IMG/VR virus record: IMGVR_UViG_3300030118_003002 | Coordinates: 1-64,000 of that record | Origin: a virus | Direction: 5' to 3' (one strand) | Length of the DNA stretch: 64,000 nucleotides | Part shown: positions 53,044 to 60,731 of the stretch, piece after piece | Layout: each line of letters begins with the position of its first letter | Numbering within the stretch: position 1 is the stretch's first letter | The notes under the pieces: model-generated | The model's input: only the letters and a program-made list of their open reading frames with translations | Database searches by the model: none | What the model was told of the DNA's origin: nothing | Position numbers and translations under genes: made by a program

Positions 53044-53447
53044 TATATCAATCCCTTTATACGGAATAATTCTTCCATACCTTCTAGCGTTAAGTGTTTA
53101 TTATCTGAAACTATTCCTACTGCTTTCCTAAACGGAGTCCATAGGTCATTCTTATCAATAAGATGAGGATGGATTAAAACCATCAATCTATACATATTTT
53201 TAATGCCACCAATTTTTAGTATTGGTGCAGGTCTTGATTTAGATTCCTGTTGTATTACAGAAGATTTTATTTCGTGTTGAAGAAGCGTTCTCGACACTGC
53301 TTCAACAAACTTCTCTCTTCCTCTTAACTTAACCATCAATCTAACTCTATAACCTATGTTAGAATTATCATCTCTTATGATTTGTATTTCAGGTTTTCCT
53401 ACACTTAACATAATTCCTACTATCATATCTTTACTATACATATTCAT
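53043..53447 (-). CDS. LAGLIDADG-like protein, probably inactive
   Basis: The product is 134 residues. IVGIMLSVGKPEIQII sits where a LAGLIDADG helix and acidic residue would be, and PILKIGGIKNMYRLMVLIHP plus NKHLTLEGMEELFRI resemble the second half of archaeal LAGLIDADG proteins. The catalytic acid is not seen (Gly-Lys-Pro-Glu instead), so it may be a DNA-binding remnant that was kept for another task. Two ATG starts lie six bases apart. Confidence 0.5.
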   Translation of the reverse strand: MNMYSKDMIVGIMLSVGKPEIQIIRDDNSNIGYRVRLMVKLRGREKFVEAVSRTLLQHEIKSSVIQQESKSRPAPILKIGGIKNMYRLMVLIHPHLIDKNDLWTPFRKAVGIVSDNKHLTLEGMEELFRIKGLI

Positions 53448-53790
53448 TCGCTCCCATAACTCCTATGAAGTCATGCTTTAATCTCAAATATTCTAATCCT
53501 TCTGAAATTGTTGAAGTTATTAATTCTTCAACATCTGAATTGTCTCCTCGAAAAACGACATTGATTTGCGTTCCTCTATATTGCCCTAAAGCATTTGCTA
53601 ATTCCTCATTAATATATTCTTCAATCATTAACATTACATGGTCATGGCCTTTATGCACTAACCTAAGAGTTAGTCCTTGTTGAATCATCATTAAATCTCT
53701 ATTATCAACTTCTCCATAAACAAGATAAGTATAGGAAGTAACCCCTCCATACTCTTTAATCCATTCTTGGATATGTTCATCTTGAAGCAA
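53434..53790 (-). CDS. hypothetical protein, TTG start
   Basis: The product is 118 residues, mixed alpha/beta (YLVYGEVDNRDLMMIQQGLT, INVVFRGDNSDVEELI). It uses a TTG start with GGTGAT upstream, four bases after the stop of the histone-fold gene. It overlaps the LAGLIDADG-like gene by 14 bases. Not recognised. Confidence 0.6.
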   Translation of the reverse strand: MLQDEHIQEWIKEYGGVTSYTYLVYGEVDNRDLMMIQQGLTLRLVHKGHDHVMLMIEEYINEELANALGQYRGTQINVVFRGDNSDVEELITSTISEGLEYLRLKHDFIGVMGANEYV

Positions 53791-53794
53791 ATAA

Positions 53795-54241
53795 TCACCT
53801 TTCCTTTACATAATCTTCCTGTGAAGGCCAATGCCCGTTAGGTTCTTGGGTGTGACTCAACTCCCACCAATACAAATGTTGCGCTGAAATCCTTTGGTGA
53901 TTTTTAGCATTCGCATTATCTTCAGCCCACACTACCATATCGGAAATAGCACTTTCTAACCATTCAGACAATAAACTAACAAAAGACCTACTGACCGGCA
54001 TTTCAGTGCTATTATTAATCAATTGTTTAAGACTGATTCTAGAAGAGTATTTCTTCTTCTCCGGTTGTTTAGGTTCTATAAACTCACCATCTTCTGTAAA
54101 GTATGGAACAAGATGTTGAAGCATCTTTTTTGGTCTGCCTTGTTCGTGAAGAACATTTTTCAAATAAGCATATCCATCCTTTACATCAATGCAAGTATAT
54201 GTCTCCATATCAATAACTGTCAATTGTCCTTTCTGTATCAT
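53795..54241 (-). CDS. histone-fold protein
   Basis: The product is 148 residues. Residues about 67-128 match the archaeal histone plan: a short first helix (RISLKQLINNS), a loop, a long second helix (FVSLLSEWLESAISDMVVWA), a basic loop (NHQRI) and third helix (SAQHLYWWEL). The loop position Arg-Ile before Ser-Ala-Gln-His mirrors the Arg/Lys-Thr-Ile/Val of histones. The N-terminal 66 residues and a short tail are extra. It could compact viral DNA or disturb host chromatin. Divergence means the call needs structural confirmation. Confidence 0.6.
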   Translation of the reverse strand: MIQKGQLTVIDMETYTCIDVKDGYAYLKNVLHEQGRPKKMLQHLVPYFTEDGEFIEPKQPEKKKYSSRISLKQLINNSTEMPVSRSFVSLLSEWLESAISDMVVWAEDNANAKNHQRISAQHLYWWELSHTQEPNGHWPSQEDYVKER

Positions 54242-54672
54242 TCGGGTTCACTCCTTTGTGTTTGTTTTAACAGGTTCAAAATCAAATCATGGTCTGCACC
54301 ATTTTCTAATTGAACAATAGCCATGTTAACAAATGTCTTATGTCTAAGGATTTCTTGATGTTGTATATCTGCCTCTTTTATTTTAGCATGAATATTACGA
54401 AGGTCATCGTTCAATACAAAACCAGCCTCTTTACTAATCTTCTTATCTATTTTTGCCCTTTGGAATGCAGCATCTTTGGGATATTTTTTGCCTATAATAT
54501 CATATATTCTATGATGTAAATGTCTTAGTTTATTAATAGAAATCTTCATTCGTTTCTTGTATAACTCCAACATTCTTTCAGTTTGCCTTTTGTTTAACTG
54601 TTCTATTGAAAATATATTTCCCTTTTCATCTGCAACATATTTATCATGCGGCTTTGCATATTCATCACCCAT
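54238..54672 (-). CDS. helical hypothetical protein
   Basis: The product is 144 residues, mostly charged helices (RQTERMLELYKKRMKISINK, LRNIHAKIKEADIQHQEI), perhaps a helical bundle. It lies between ligase and histone-fold genes. TGATG couples it to the ligase stop; an in-frame GTG three bases upstream is less likely. Function is unknown. Confidence 0.6.
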   Translation of the reverse strand: MGDEYAKPHDKYVADEKGNIFSIEQLNKRQTERMLELYKKRMKISINKLRHLHHRIYDIIGKKYPKDAAFQRAKIDKKISKEAGFVLNDDLRNIHAKIKEADIQHQEILRHKTFVNMAIVQLENGADHDLILNLLKQTQRSEPE

Positions 54673-56201
54673 CACACCATCTCCATTAAATCATCAAATG
54701 TATTAATATCTGCTACAAACTTATCATCTCTAATTCTAACTAGTCTTGGAAACCTTAATCCCCAATTACCTTGAGCATCTTGTGAAATTAAATCAGCAGT
54801 TACTTCAAGGACAATTCTTGGAATAAAGTGATAAGTGCCATTAGAATGACTATCAATATTTCTTCTTAAATCATTTGTCAATCTAACTAACTGCGAATCA
54901 CTGAAACCACTACCAATAGAACCTAAAGGAACATAATCACCATGTTCACTTCTAACTCCCATAGCGAATGAAGCAAATACATTTGCCCTTCTTCCTTCAC
55001 CATACTTTGCACTAAGAACAACTACATCTAGATTAATTCTAGGGGGTTTGTATTTAGCCCAACCAACGCTTCTTTTACCGGATTCATAAGGCAAAGAGGC
55101 ATCCTTAACTATAATACCTTCAAAGCCGTCATTGATTGCTCTATTGTAAAATGCTAAGGTATCTGTTCCTGTCATTCTATGTGCTTGGTCGGGTAATGTT
55201 TTAATCGCTATTAATCTATCAGAATACGGCAAGTCCATAATGGTGTCCTTACCAAACTTTAGACAATCGAAAATAACCCATTTTACTTTGACCCTTTCTC
55301 TTGCTTCTTCGTGATTCTTAGAATGGACTCTTGTTCCCATTAGTTTATGTTCAGCAGGTGAACCATCTTCATTGATAGGATATATTTCCCCATCAAGAAT
55401 ACAAGTGTGAACATTGTATTTTCTAACTTGTTCGACTACATCTTGAAACTGCGGAGTAACAATATTTCCTTTGCGATTAAAGATAATTACACTATCTCCT
55501 TCTTTGTGAATCTGATACCTATTACCATCATATTTGTAATCAACGATTCTATTAACAGGCCATTTGTTCATAGGTATTTCTTTTGCTAACATAGGTGCTA
55601 CAAAAGAACCATGTTCTAGATTAGTAGGTGGTTCAGAATTAGATTCATAATATCTTACCACATCAGAAATATTGTTAAAGTTACAATGCTTCTTAACTTC
55701 TGATACCTTCTTGTTGTAGTGCTTTGCTATTACTTTCTTAACAATACCACTGTTGATTCCGTTGCGTGGTGTCTTTAACCAATAACGGATAAACCAACGA
55801 CATTCTAATGCGCTCATATTAATAATAGCGTGTTGTATAGTTTTGAAAGATTCAGTTTTGATACCATCACAATCCATAGAAAGCAAACTCAATACACTTG
55901 ATAGCGGAGTTTGTTCTTTTGTTTCTGCTGATATATCCAAGTAATAGATAGCATCTCCTAAATCATCATGTGCTTTGTATTCGCTTTCTATTTCATCTTC
56001 AAAAACATCGTATATCTTAGCCATCCACTTTTTTGCTCTTGATAATCCTATGTTATTATTAGGATATTCTCTAGCCAAAATTGCGAATAGTGCTGGTTTA
56101 TTCTTGAATGTTCCCACTTGTTCCGTTATCATCGAAACTTGTTGTGTTGGTGTTTTCTGGTCTGTGCTTTCTAATAGTCTCGCTAGTCTGTTCATTGTCA
56201 T
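54672..56201 (-). CDS. lig: ATP-dependent DNA ligase (archaeal type)
   Basis: The product is 509 residues, close to the usual archaeal ligase length. The DNA-binding domain covers 1-200; motif I is DYKYDGNR (Lys223), motif III LDGE, motif IIIa VIFDCLKF, motif IV EGIIVKD and motif V WAKYKP, followed by an OB domain. It seals nicks between Okazaki fragments and after repair. It is complete and canonical, unlike the ligase core fused in the head-module gene at 8120. GGAGATGAT sets the start at 56201. Confidence 0.92.
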   Translation of the reverse strand: MTMNRLARLLESTDQKTPTQQVSMITEQVGTFKNKPALFAILAREYPNNNIGLSRAKKWMAKIYDVFEDEIESEYKAHDDLGDAIYYLDISAETKEQTPLSSVLSLLSMDCDGIKTESFKTIQHAIINMSALECRWFIRYWLKTPRNGINSGIVKKVIAKHYNKKVSEVKKHCNFNNISDVVRYYESNSEPPTNLEHGSFVAPMLAKEIPMNKWPVNRIVDYKYDGNRYQIHKEGDSVIIFNRKGNIVTPQFQDVVEQVRKYNVHTCILDGEIYPINEDGSPAEHKLMGTRVHSKNHEEARERVKVKWVIFDCLKFGKDTIMDLPYSDRLIAIKTLPDQAHRMTGTDTLAFYNRAINDGFEGIIVKDASLPYESGKRSVGWAKYKPPRINLDVVVLSAKYGEGRRANVFASFAMGVRSEHGDYVPLGSIGSGFSDSQLVRLTNDLRRNIDSHSNGTYHFIPRIVLEVTADLISQDAQGNWGLRFPRLVRIRDDKFVADINTFDDLMEMV

Positions 56202-56331
56202 TTATAATCATCTCCATATTTTTATTTACTGTCTTAACCAATTCTTTTAGAAGGCGGCTAATTTTACCTTCGTGCTTTTCAGCATAAGTCCACATAGCAT
56301 TTGCTAAGTAAATCCATTCATTCTTCTTCAT
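56098..56331 (-). CDS. small hypothetical protein overlapping ligase start
   Basis: The product is 77 residues: a helical first half (WIYLANAMWTYAEKHEGKIS) and a Thr/Asn/Ser-rich tail overlapping the ligase gene by 104 bases. The start lies in a GATGAAGAAGAATGA junction also seen elsewhere in this arm. The long overlap with low-complexity tail makes it slightly uncertain. Function is unknown. Confidence 0.55.
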   Translation of the reverse strand: MKKNEWIYLANAMWTYAEKHEGKISRLLKELVKTVNKNMEMIINDNEQTSETIRKHRPENTNTTSFDDNGTSGNIQE

Positions 56332-56686
56332 CAGAAGCCGCCCCTTGTTCTATACTATTCATCATTCTAACATAATTAATCATCATAGTCTGCATTACTG
56401 CTGACTCTTCATTTTTATTTTGTTCCATTAAACGATGTAGCATATGAATCATCGAGGCTTGACTGATAGCAGGTGCTAATCTAGCCAAATTGTCGGAATT
56501 AAACATTTCCCAATACATCACAAATGATGCTCTTGGTAAGAACATACCATTCCTAACTACGGCATAATTGCTCTCAAAATGACCCAATGCCGCAGGGTTG
56601 TTCTTAATTTTCTTTTTCATGGCTTTTGCCCATTCAATAAATCTTTTATCATTCGTTACATCTAAAAATATCTTATTCAAATTCAT
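56318..56686 (-). CDS. helical hypothetical protein
   Basis: The product is 122 residues and Met-rich, with helices such as RFIEWAKAMKKKIKNN and VMQTMMINYVRMMNSI. It ends DEEE because the next gene's start signal is coded there. Not recognised. Coupled by ATGA to the gene before it. Confidence 0.6.
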   Translation of the reverse strand: MNLNKIFLDVTNDKRFIEWAKAMKKKIKNNPAALGHFESNYAVVRNGMFLPRASFVMYWEMFNSDNLARLAPAISQASMIHMLHRLMEQNKNEESAVMQTMMINYVRMMNSIEQGAASDEEE

Positions 56687-56964
56687 TCTTCTTCATCTCC
56701 AAATAGTCTATTCAATAATAATAATTTCAACATATGTCCTTGAAACTTACTCCAAGATTTATCAATATGTTCCTTAGTTACTCTCGAACCCCTTCCTTCA
56801 CCCGCACCAACGGGCATTTCTAATTCTATGAATGCAGACCATAAATCAATCAATTCAGTTGAATATCTTCTATGTCTATCTAAAGCACCCATTTCAAATT
56901 GCCTATGCTTATTCGCTTTTCTAACGCTCGCTTTCGCTTGCACTTCACTAATTCTAAATTTCAT
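56683..56964 (-). CDS. helical hypothetical protein
   Basis: The product is 93 residues, basic in the first third and helical after (YSTELIDLWSAFIELEMPVG, VTKEHIDKSWSKFQGHMLKL). It ends GDEEE, coded by the Shine-Dalgarno junction GGAGATGAAGAAGAATGA. I considered a histone fold and rejected it because the middle helix is broken. Function is unknown. Confidence 0.6.
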   Translation of the reverse strand: MKFRISEVQAKASVRKANKHRQFEMGALDRHRRYSTELIDLWSAFIELEMPVGAGEGRGSRVTKEHIDKSWSKFQGHMLKLLLLNRLFGDEEE

Positions 56965-57158
56965 TCTAATTCCCTCTTTAATATGTTCAGTAATGTTTTG
57001 GCTTCCTCTATATTTAGACGAATACCTTTTGTTGGTTTGTCATTCTTATACCATCTAATATCCATAACTTCTATGTTCCAATAAATTCCTCTTTTAACAA
57101 GAACTTCATCATTGGCATTTCTAACAATTCTTCCTTTTATTTCCATTGGTTCACTCAC
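56961..57158 (-). CDS. PC4-like ssDNA-binding/transcription coactivator
   Basis: The product is 65 residues. The C-terminal half, with VMDIRWYKNDKPTKGIRLN followed by EEAKTLLNILKRELE, closely follows the PC4 signature: DIRxW/Y, a short basic loop, KGIxL and one helix. PC4 folds dimerise and bind single-stranded DNA or melted promoters. In a virus with its own TFB this suggests help in viral transcription, or protection of replication forks. The start is GTG 57158, eight bases after GGAGGG; ATG 57146 is the alternative. Confidence 0.7.
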   Translation of the reverse strand: MSEPMEIKGRIVRNANDEVLVKRGIYWNIEVMDIRWYKNDKPTKGIRLNIEEAKTLLNILKRELE

Positions 57159-57552
57159 TAAACCATCCCTCCTTGAATTTCTCTAACTCCTTTCTTGAAG
57201 TAAAGTATCTCGGTGTATCTAATTCATCTAAACGATTAACAACCCAACAAGCACCACCTAAAGATGATACCTGAACTATTTCATATTGGCCTTCATTTAT
57301 TTCAATGACCTCGATAGTATTCACTTCGGGAACTAAGCCATAATTTCTAGTTATTTCGTTAGCAACATCATGTATATTCTCAATGACATATTTGATAATA
57401 TGCGCTCTTTGAATCGGTATCTTTGGTGCTACTTGAATAGATAACTTTCCGGTCATTTTACAAACCTTACACTTATTACCTTCACAAATAGGACATTTAA
57501 CCTCTGCCGCATGAGGAGCAGGTAAAGTTACAGTTACGGCTCTTTTCTTCAT
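57151..57552 (-). CDS. zinc-finger protein downstream of GroEL
   Basis: The product is 133 residues. Residues 19-35 read KCPICEGNKCKVCKMTG, resembling one DnaJ-type CxxCxGxG repeat pair. The rest is alpha/beta (AHIIKYVIENIHDVANEITR, then a beta segment). It follows the GroEL gene with overlap, so a co-chaperone-like partner is possible. The Shine-Dalgarno GAGAGG fits ATG 57552 better than the ATG six bases upstream. Confidence 0.6.
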   Translation of the reverse strand: MKKRAVTVTLPAPHAAEVKCPICEGNKCKVCKMTGKLSIQVAPKIPIQRAHIIKYVIENIHDVANEITRNYGLVPEVNTIEVIEINEGQYEIVQVSSLGGACWVVNRLDELDTPRYFTSRKELEKFKEGWFSE

Positions 57553-57554
57553 AT

Positions 57555-59072
57555 TCATTCCTCTCTCAAAACTGCTACTTCGGTAGTTAGGAAAAGTTTT
57601 GCTATTGACATAGCCGCAAGGAAACTGTTTCTAGTTACCTTTACAGGGTCAACAATACCCAATTCAAACATATTTCCCACTTCACCTGTCATAGCATTTA
57701 TTGATTCATTTGTTTCTAAAGGAAGATAATGCAAATCATCAACACTACTGTTATCACATAAAGTAATAAACGGTGCAATTAACGATTCATACACTACATG
57801 ATGACCCTTCTTTGCTACATCTAAAGAATCTCTAGCATTAAGAAGTGCCTTACCTCCACCAATAACAATACCTTCGTCAAGTGCTGCTTTAGTAGCATTA
57901 AGCGCATCATCTAATCTTTCTTTAGTTTCACGCATTTCCATTTGTGAAGATGCACCAACTTGAATAGTAGCAATACCGCCATTCAATCTTGCTATCCGCT
58001 TTTTGTATCGCATCTTGTCATACTTGTCATCTGTTGATTCATACAACTCTTTCAATGAAAATACTTTGTGCTTCTTAGAATCTGAATCAGCATTACCTCC
58101 ACCGATGATAACTGTATTATCTTTTGAAATAATTACTCTATCAGCAGTTCCCAATTCATCTAAAGTAGCCATTGAAGGTTCATCTTCGCTTTCTTCGTTA
58201 AACATTTTACCGCCACAAACAGTTACAATATCGTCTAACTCATCTAATTGAGCATCACCGAAGTTTGGTGCTTTTACCACTGCTACTTCAATTGTCTTTT
58301 GAAGAACATTCATAATTACATTACTTAGTGCAGTGCCTTCCATACCACGACAAATGATTACCAATGGTTTCTTATTCTTAGCACATAATTCTAGCAACGG
58401 AAGTATTTCTTGAAAGTGTCTAATGTTCAGGTTAGATGAAAAGATAACGGGATTATCAAAGGTTACTTTGCCGTCTTCTCCATTACACATCATATGACTT
58501 AGATAGCCTTCATCAAACTCTAAACCGCTTCTTGTGACTATTTGTGTTTTATGAGTTTTAGATTCTTCAACAGTGATGATACCATCACGCCCTACCGCAC
58601 TGATAGCCTCTTGAATTAGAGAACCTAACTCATCATCATTATTAGCCGCAATAGTAGCAACATTCAGAATATCATCATCAAGAATAGGTATTGCGTTATC
58701 TATTAGATAAGAAGCAATAATTTCTTGAGCCTCTTGTAATTCATTTTGAAGCACTCTAATGTTATAATTCTCTTGTTTCTGAATATTCTCAACAAGTGCT
58801 TGAGCAATAATACAAGCAGTTGTTGTTCCATCGCCAGAATTATCTTGTGCTTTGCTTGCTAAGTTTTGCACCATTTGGACTCCCATTTGAACATAAGGGT
58901 CATTACTTGATACATACTTAGTAATTGTAACTCCGTCATTAATTATAACAGGAGGATTACCTTGCAAAATAACTGTTTTTGCTTGTGGCCCTAATGTTGG
59001 TTTAACGGTATTTGCTACTAAATCAATTCCTTCTTTCAATTTCTGTTTTACTTCTTCTCCATTAATTATCAT
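57555..59072 (-). CDS. groEL: group I chaperonin (GroEL-like)
   Basis: The product is 505 residues, about 40 shorter than E. coli GroEL, without the Gly-Gly-Met tail. Group I features are clear: VKPTLGPQAKTVILQ, INDGVTITKYV, NSGDGTTTACIIAQALV (ATPase Asp-Gly-Thr-Thr-Thr) and VKVTRNSFLAAM near the end, as in GroEL rather than in thermosomes. It probably folds capsid or tail proteins. A GroES-like gene lies two genes upstream and a zinc-finger gene in between, all with TAATG or ATGA overlaps. Confidence 0.93.
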   Translation of the reverse strand: MIINGEEVKQKLKEGIDLVANTVKPTLGPQAKTVILQGNPPVIINDGVTITKYVSSNDPYVQMGVQMVQNLASKAQDNSGDGTTTACIIAQALVENIQKQENYNIRVLQNELQEAQEIIASYLIDNAIPILDDDILNVATIAANNDDELGSLIQEAISAVGRDGIITVEESKTHKTQIVTRSGLEFDEGYLSHMMCNGEDGKVTFDNPVIFSSNLNIRHFQEILPLLELCAKNKKPLVIICRGMEGTALSNVIMNVLQKTIEVAVVKAPNFGDAQLDELDDIVTVCGGKMFNEESEDEPSMATLDELGTADRVIISKDNTVIIGGGNADSDSKKHKVFSLKELYESTDDKYDKMRYKKRIARLNGGIATIQVGASSQMEMRETKERLDDALNATKAALDEGIVIGGGKALLNARDSLDVAKKGHHVVYESLIAPFITLCDNSSVDDLHYLPLETNESINAMTGEVGNMFELGIVDPVKVTRNSFLAAMSIAKLFLTTEVAVLREE

Positions 59073-59218
59073 TATAATCTCTCCAATCCATAATATCCTT
59101 CTTCTTGAACAGGCATAGCATTAAAGTTAGCCCAGCATTTTTCGCTACAAAAATATCTCCAACCGGTAGCACCAAACGCTTTGTATCTAATTGCACTTTG
59201 TCCACAATTATCACACAT
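59072..59218 (-). CDS. zinc-finger mini-protein inside chaperonin operon
   Basis: The product is 48 residues with M-C-D-N-C-G at the start and F-C-S-E-K-C-W near residue 24, a four-cysteine zinc finger resembling MYM/FCS-like knuckles. TAATG overlaps on both sides lock it between the GroES-like and GroEL genes. It may adapt the chaperonin to viral substrates, or be a separate regulator; its role is unknown. Confidence 0.7.
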   Translation of the reverse strand: MCDNCGQSAIRYKAFGATGWRYFCSEKCWANFNAMPVQEEGYYGLERL

Positions 59219-59433
59219 TATACCACCGCCAAAATAAACTCATAGGGAATAAACAGAATATCGTTCTGCCTTGTATATTCTCTTTTATCATTAAAAAGAA
59301 CAACCTTATCTCTAAGGCTGGTATCAACCTTACAATCTATTACTCTCCCTTGATTAGCGGCTTTAGTCAAAATACCGCTTTCGCTTTTTGTTTCTTCTAT
59401 TTTCACAATTACATATTCTCCTACTGCTTTCAT
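59218..59433 (-). CDS. GroES-like co-chaperonin (short)
   Basis: The product is 71 residues, shorter than host GroES (about 95). Recognisable parts are VIVKIEETKSESGILT, the region of the mobile loop, GRVIDCK, then KVVLFNDKREYTRQNDILFI and FILAVV, matching the GroES beta-barrel order. It would cap the viral GroEL. It lies directly upstream in the same operon. Length resembles the short viral co-chaperonins, suggesting an enlarged or altered cage. Confidence 0.78.
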   Translation of the reverse strand: MKAVGEYVIVKIEETKSESGILTKAANQGRVIDCKVDTSLRDKVVLFNDKREYTRQNDILFIPYEFILAVV

Positions 59434-59609
59434 TCCGCATCACCTAAAGGGGTTATTTCAAATGGCAACTGCCAAATTGTTTTTGTTCTGTTATTTAGCA
59501 AAAACTGAATAGCGTCATATTCATCTTGATGATGTTGACTATTCTCTCTCATAATATCCAAATAACTTATTATTTCATCTAATACTTCTGCCTTTATTTT
59601 TGTATTCAT
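59430..59609 (-). CDS. small hypothetical protein
   Basis: The product is 59 residues: two helices (KAEVLDEIISYLDIMREN and QDEYDAIQFLLNNRTK) then a short strand. ATGA overlaps at both ends place it as the first gene before the GroES-like gene. Not recognised. Confidence 0.6.
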   Translation of the reverse strand: MNTKIKAEVLDEIISYLDIMRENSQHHQDEYDAIQFLLNNRTKTIWQLPFEITPLGDAE

Positions 59610-59878
59610 TCTTCTTCACCTTTGAATTTATTATTTCTCGCCACTTGGCAACATACTCTAATTTTCTGTGTTGACTGCAATCCCCAAAAAGAACCTTCAT
59701 CCCAGCCGAACTTAAATTCAACATAATTACATAATTCTCTTCTTGTCATTCTTTGAAAATCATCATCAATCTTAATACCTAAGATTTTATCATTATCTTC
59801 ATACTTTACAAACTTGTCTAATGTAACATAAACAAGACCCATAAACCATATTGTCTTTTTAAGCATCCATTGTATCAT
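59606..59878 (-). CDS. small hypothetical protein ending GEEE
   Basis: The product is 90 residues. The first third is hydrophobic (IQWMLKKTIWFMGLVYVTLD), possibly membrane associated; the rest is charged with WDEGSFWGLQSTQKIRVCC. The end G-E-E-E is coded by the start signal of the next gene. Function is unknown. Confidence 0.55.
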   Translation of the reverse strand: MIQWMLKKTIWFMGLVYVTLDKFVKYEDNDKILGIKIDDDFQRMTRRELCNYVEFKFGWDEGSFWGLQSTQKIRVCCQVARNNKFKGEEE

Positions 59879-60189
59879 TCTTCTTCACCACTGATGTTAA
59901 CCCATCCCTTATTCATATCAGCATCAATATATGTCCAAATATGATTCTTATGGAATTCCATTAAGTCTTTGTAAGAATTACCTTTCTTACCCCAATAAAC
60001 TCCCTTCTTTGGATTAGTAGTATTTTTATCATTAGGGTGTTTTGACATATGCCTTCGCTTTCTTTCACTTAGAGTTATTCTAGTGACTGCCTTAGCATCC
60101 GATTCGCCATATTGTGTTTCTTTATTGAACGGCTTTCCTTTGTATTGTCTAATTGCATTATTTCCACTTTTAATTTTTCTAAATCTCAT
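59875..60189 (-). CDS. basic hypothetical protein ending GEEE
   Basis: The product is 104 residues, basic in its first 75 residues (RKIKSGNNAIRQYKGKPF, ITLSERKRRHMSKHP) with a Trp-rich end (NHIWTYIDADMNKGW). It might bind nucleic acid. The JAMM gene directly precedes it with an ATGA overlap. Not recognised. Confidence 0.55.
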   Translation of the reverse strand: MRFRKIKSGNNAIRQYKGKPFNKETQYGESDAKAVTRITLSERKRRHMSKHPNDKNTTNPKKGVYWGKKGNSYKDLMEFHKNHIWTYIDADMNKGWVNISGEEE

Positions 60190-60731
60190 TCTTCTTCATC
60201 TCCTTTTCTAACCCAAACTTGGGTTCTTTCATATTCATGGTTACGGTATATATCTAATAGATAAGGTTCTTTTTGACTCCAAGAACCATAATGCCCATCT
60301 CCACCTAACACATAAGCAGTCTTCATTAATGGTTGCCAAATACTAACTGTTCTAATATCAGTTCCACTGAAATAAGCACTACCGAATGGGTGTGTGTGAA
60401 TCCAGCACTTAATCGGCAATTTCATTCCAACAGGGTCAATTTGAAAATCAACATAACCGGCTGAACCTGACGAAATATGAATAGCATCATTAGAATCAAT
60501 AACAACTTGAACCTCTAAACCATTCAGTATTTCTGTTGAAGCAAACCAAATATGTTCAAATAAATCTTTTATTTCCATACCTTGTTTATAATAAGCATCA
60601 ATATGATTCTCCGCTTCTGCTCTTGCTATTTCTAAATCAGTTTCTAAATCAACCTTACAATCACACTTACCACCATAATATACTAAATTACCACAATCCA
60701 TGCACTGTTCCGCACTCCAATTTTTTCCCAT
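60186..60731 (-). CDS. JAMM/MPN+ metalloprotease with zinc finger
   Basis: The product is 181 residues. The JAMM signature is complete: H-T-H (112-114), then Ser122 and Asp125 (HTHPFGSAYFSGTD), the zinc-binding set of deubiquitinase-like and CBASS Cap3-like peptidases. A zinc knuckle with C-M-D-C and C-D-C lies in the first 25 residues. Such enzymes remove ubiquitin-like proteins. An E1-like gene lies two genes upstream. No ubiquitin-like gene is visible in the window, so host conjugates may be the substrate. Confidence 0.8.
   Translation of the reverse strand: MGKNWSAEQCMDCGNLVYYGGKCDCKVDLETDLEIARAEAENHIDAYYKQGMEIKDLFEHIWFASTEILNGLEVQVVIDSNDAIHISSGSAGYVDFQIDPVGMKLPIKCWIHTHPFGSAYFSGTDIRTVSIWQPLMKTAYVLGGDGHYGSWSQKEPYLLDIYRNHEYERTQVWVRKGDEEE

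Noticed and set aside
56683-56964. Second histone-fold protein
   Set aside because: The central helix is interrupted by Pro and Gly-rich sequence and lacks the loop pattern seen in the protein at 53795.
59072-59218. Untranslated spacer between GroES-like and GroEL genes
   Set aside because: The stretch is an open 48-codon frame with TAATG overlaps at both ends and a four-cysteine pattern, so it is reported as a gene.
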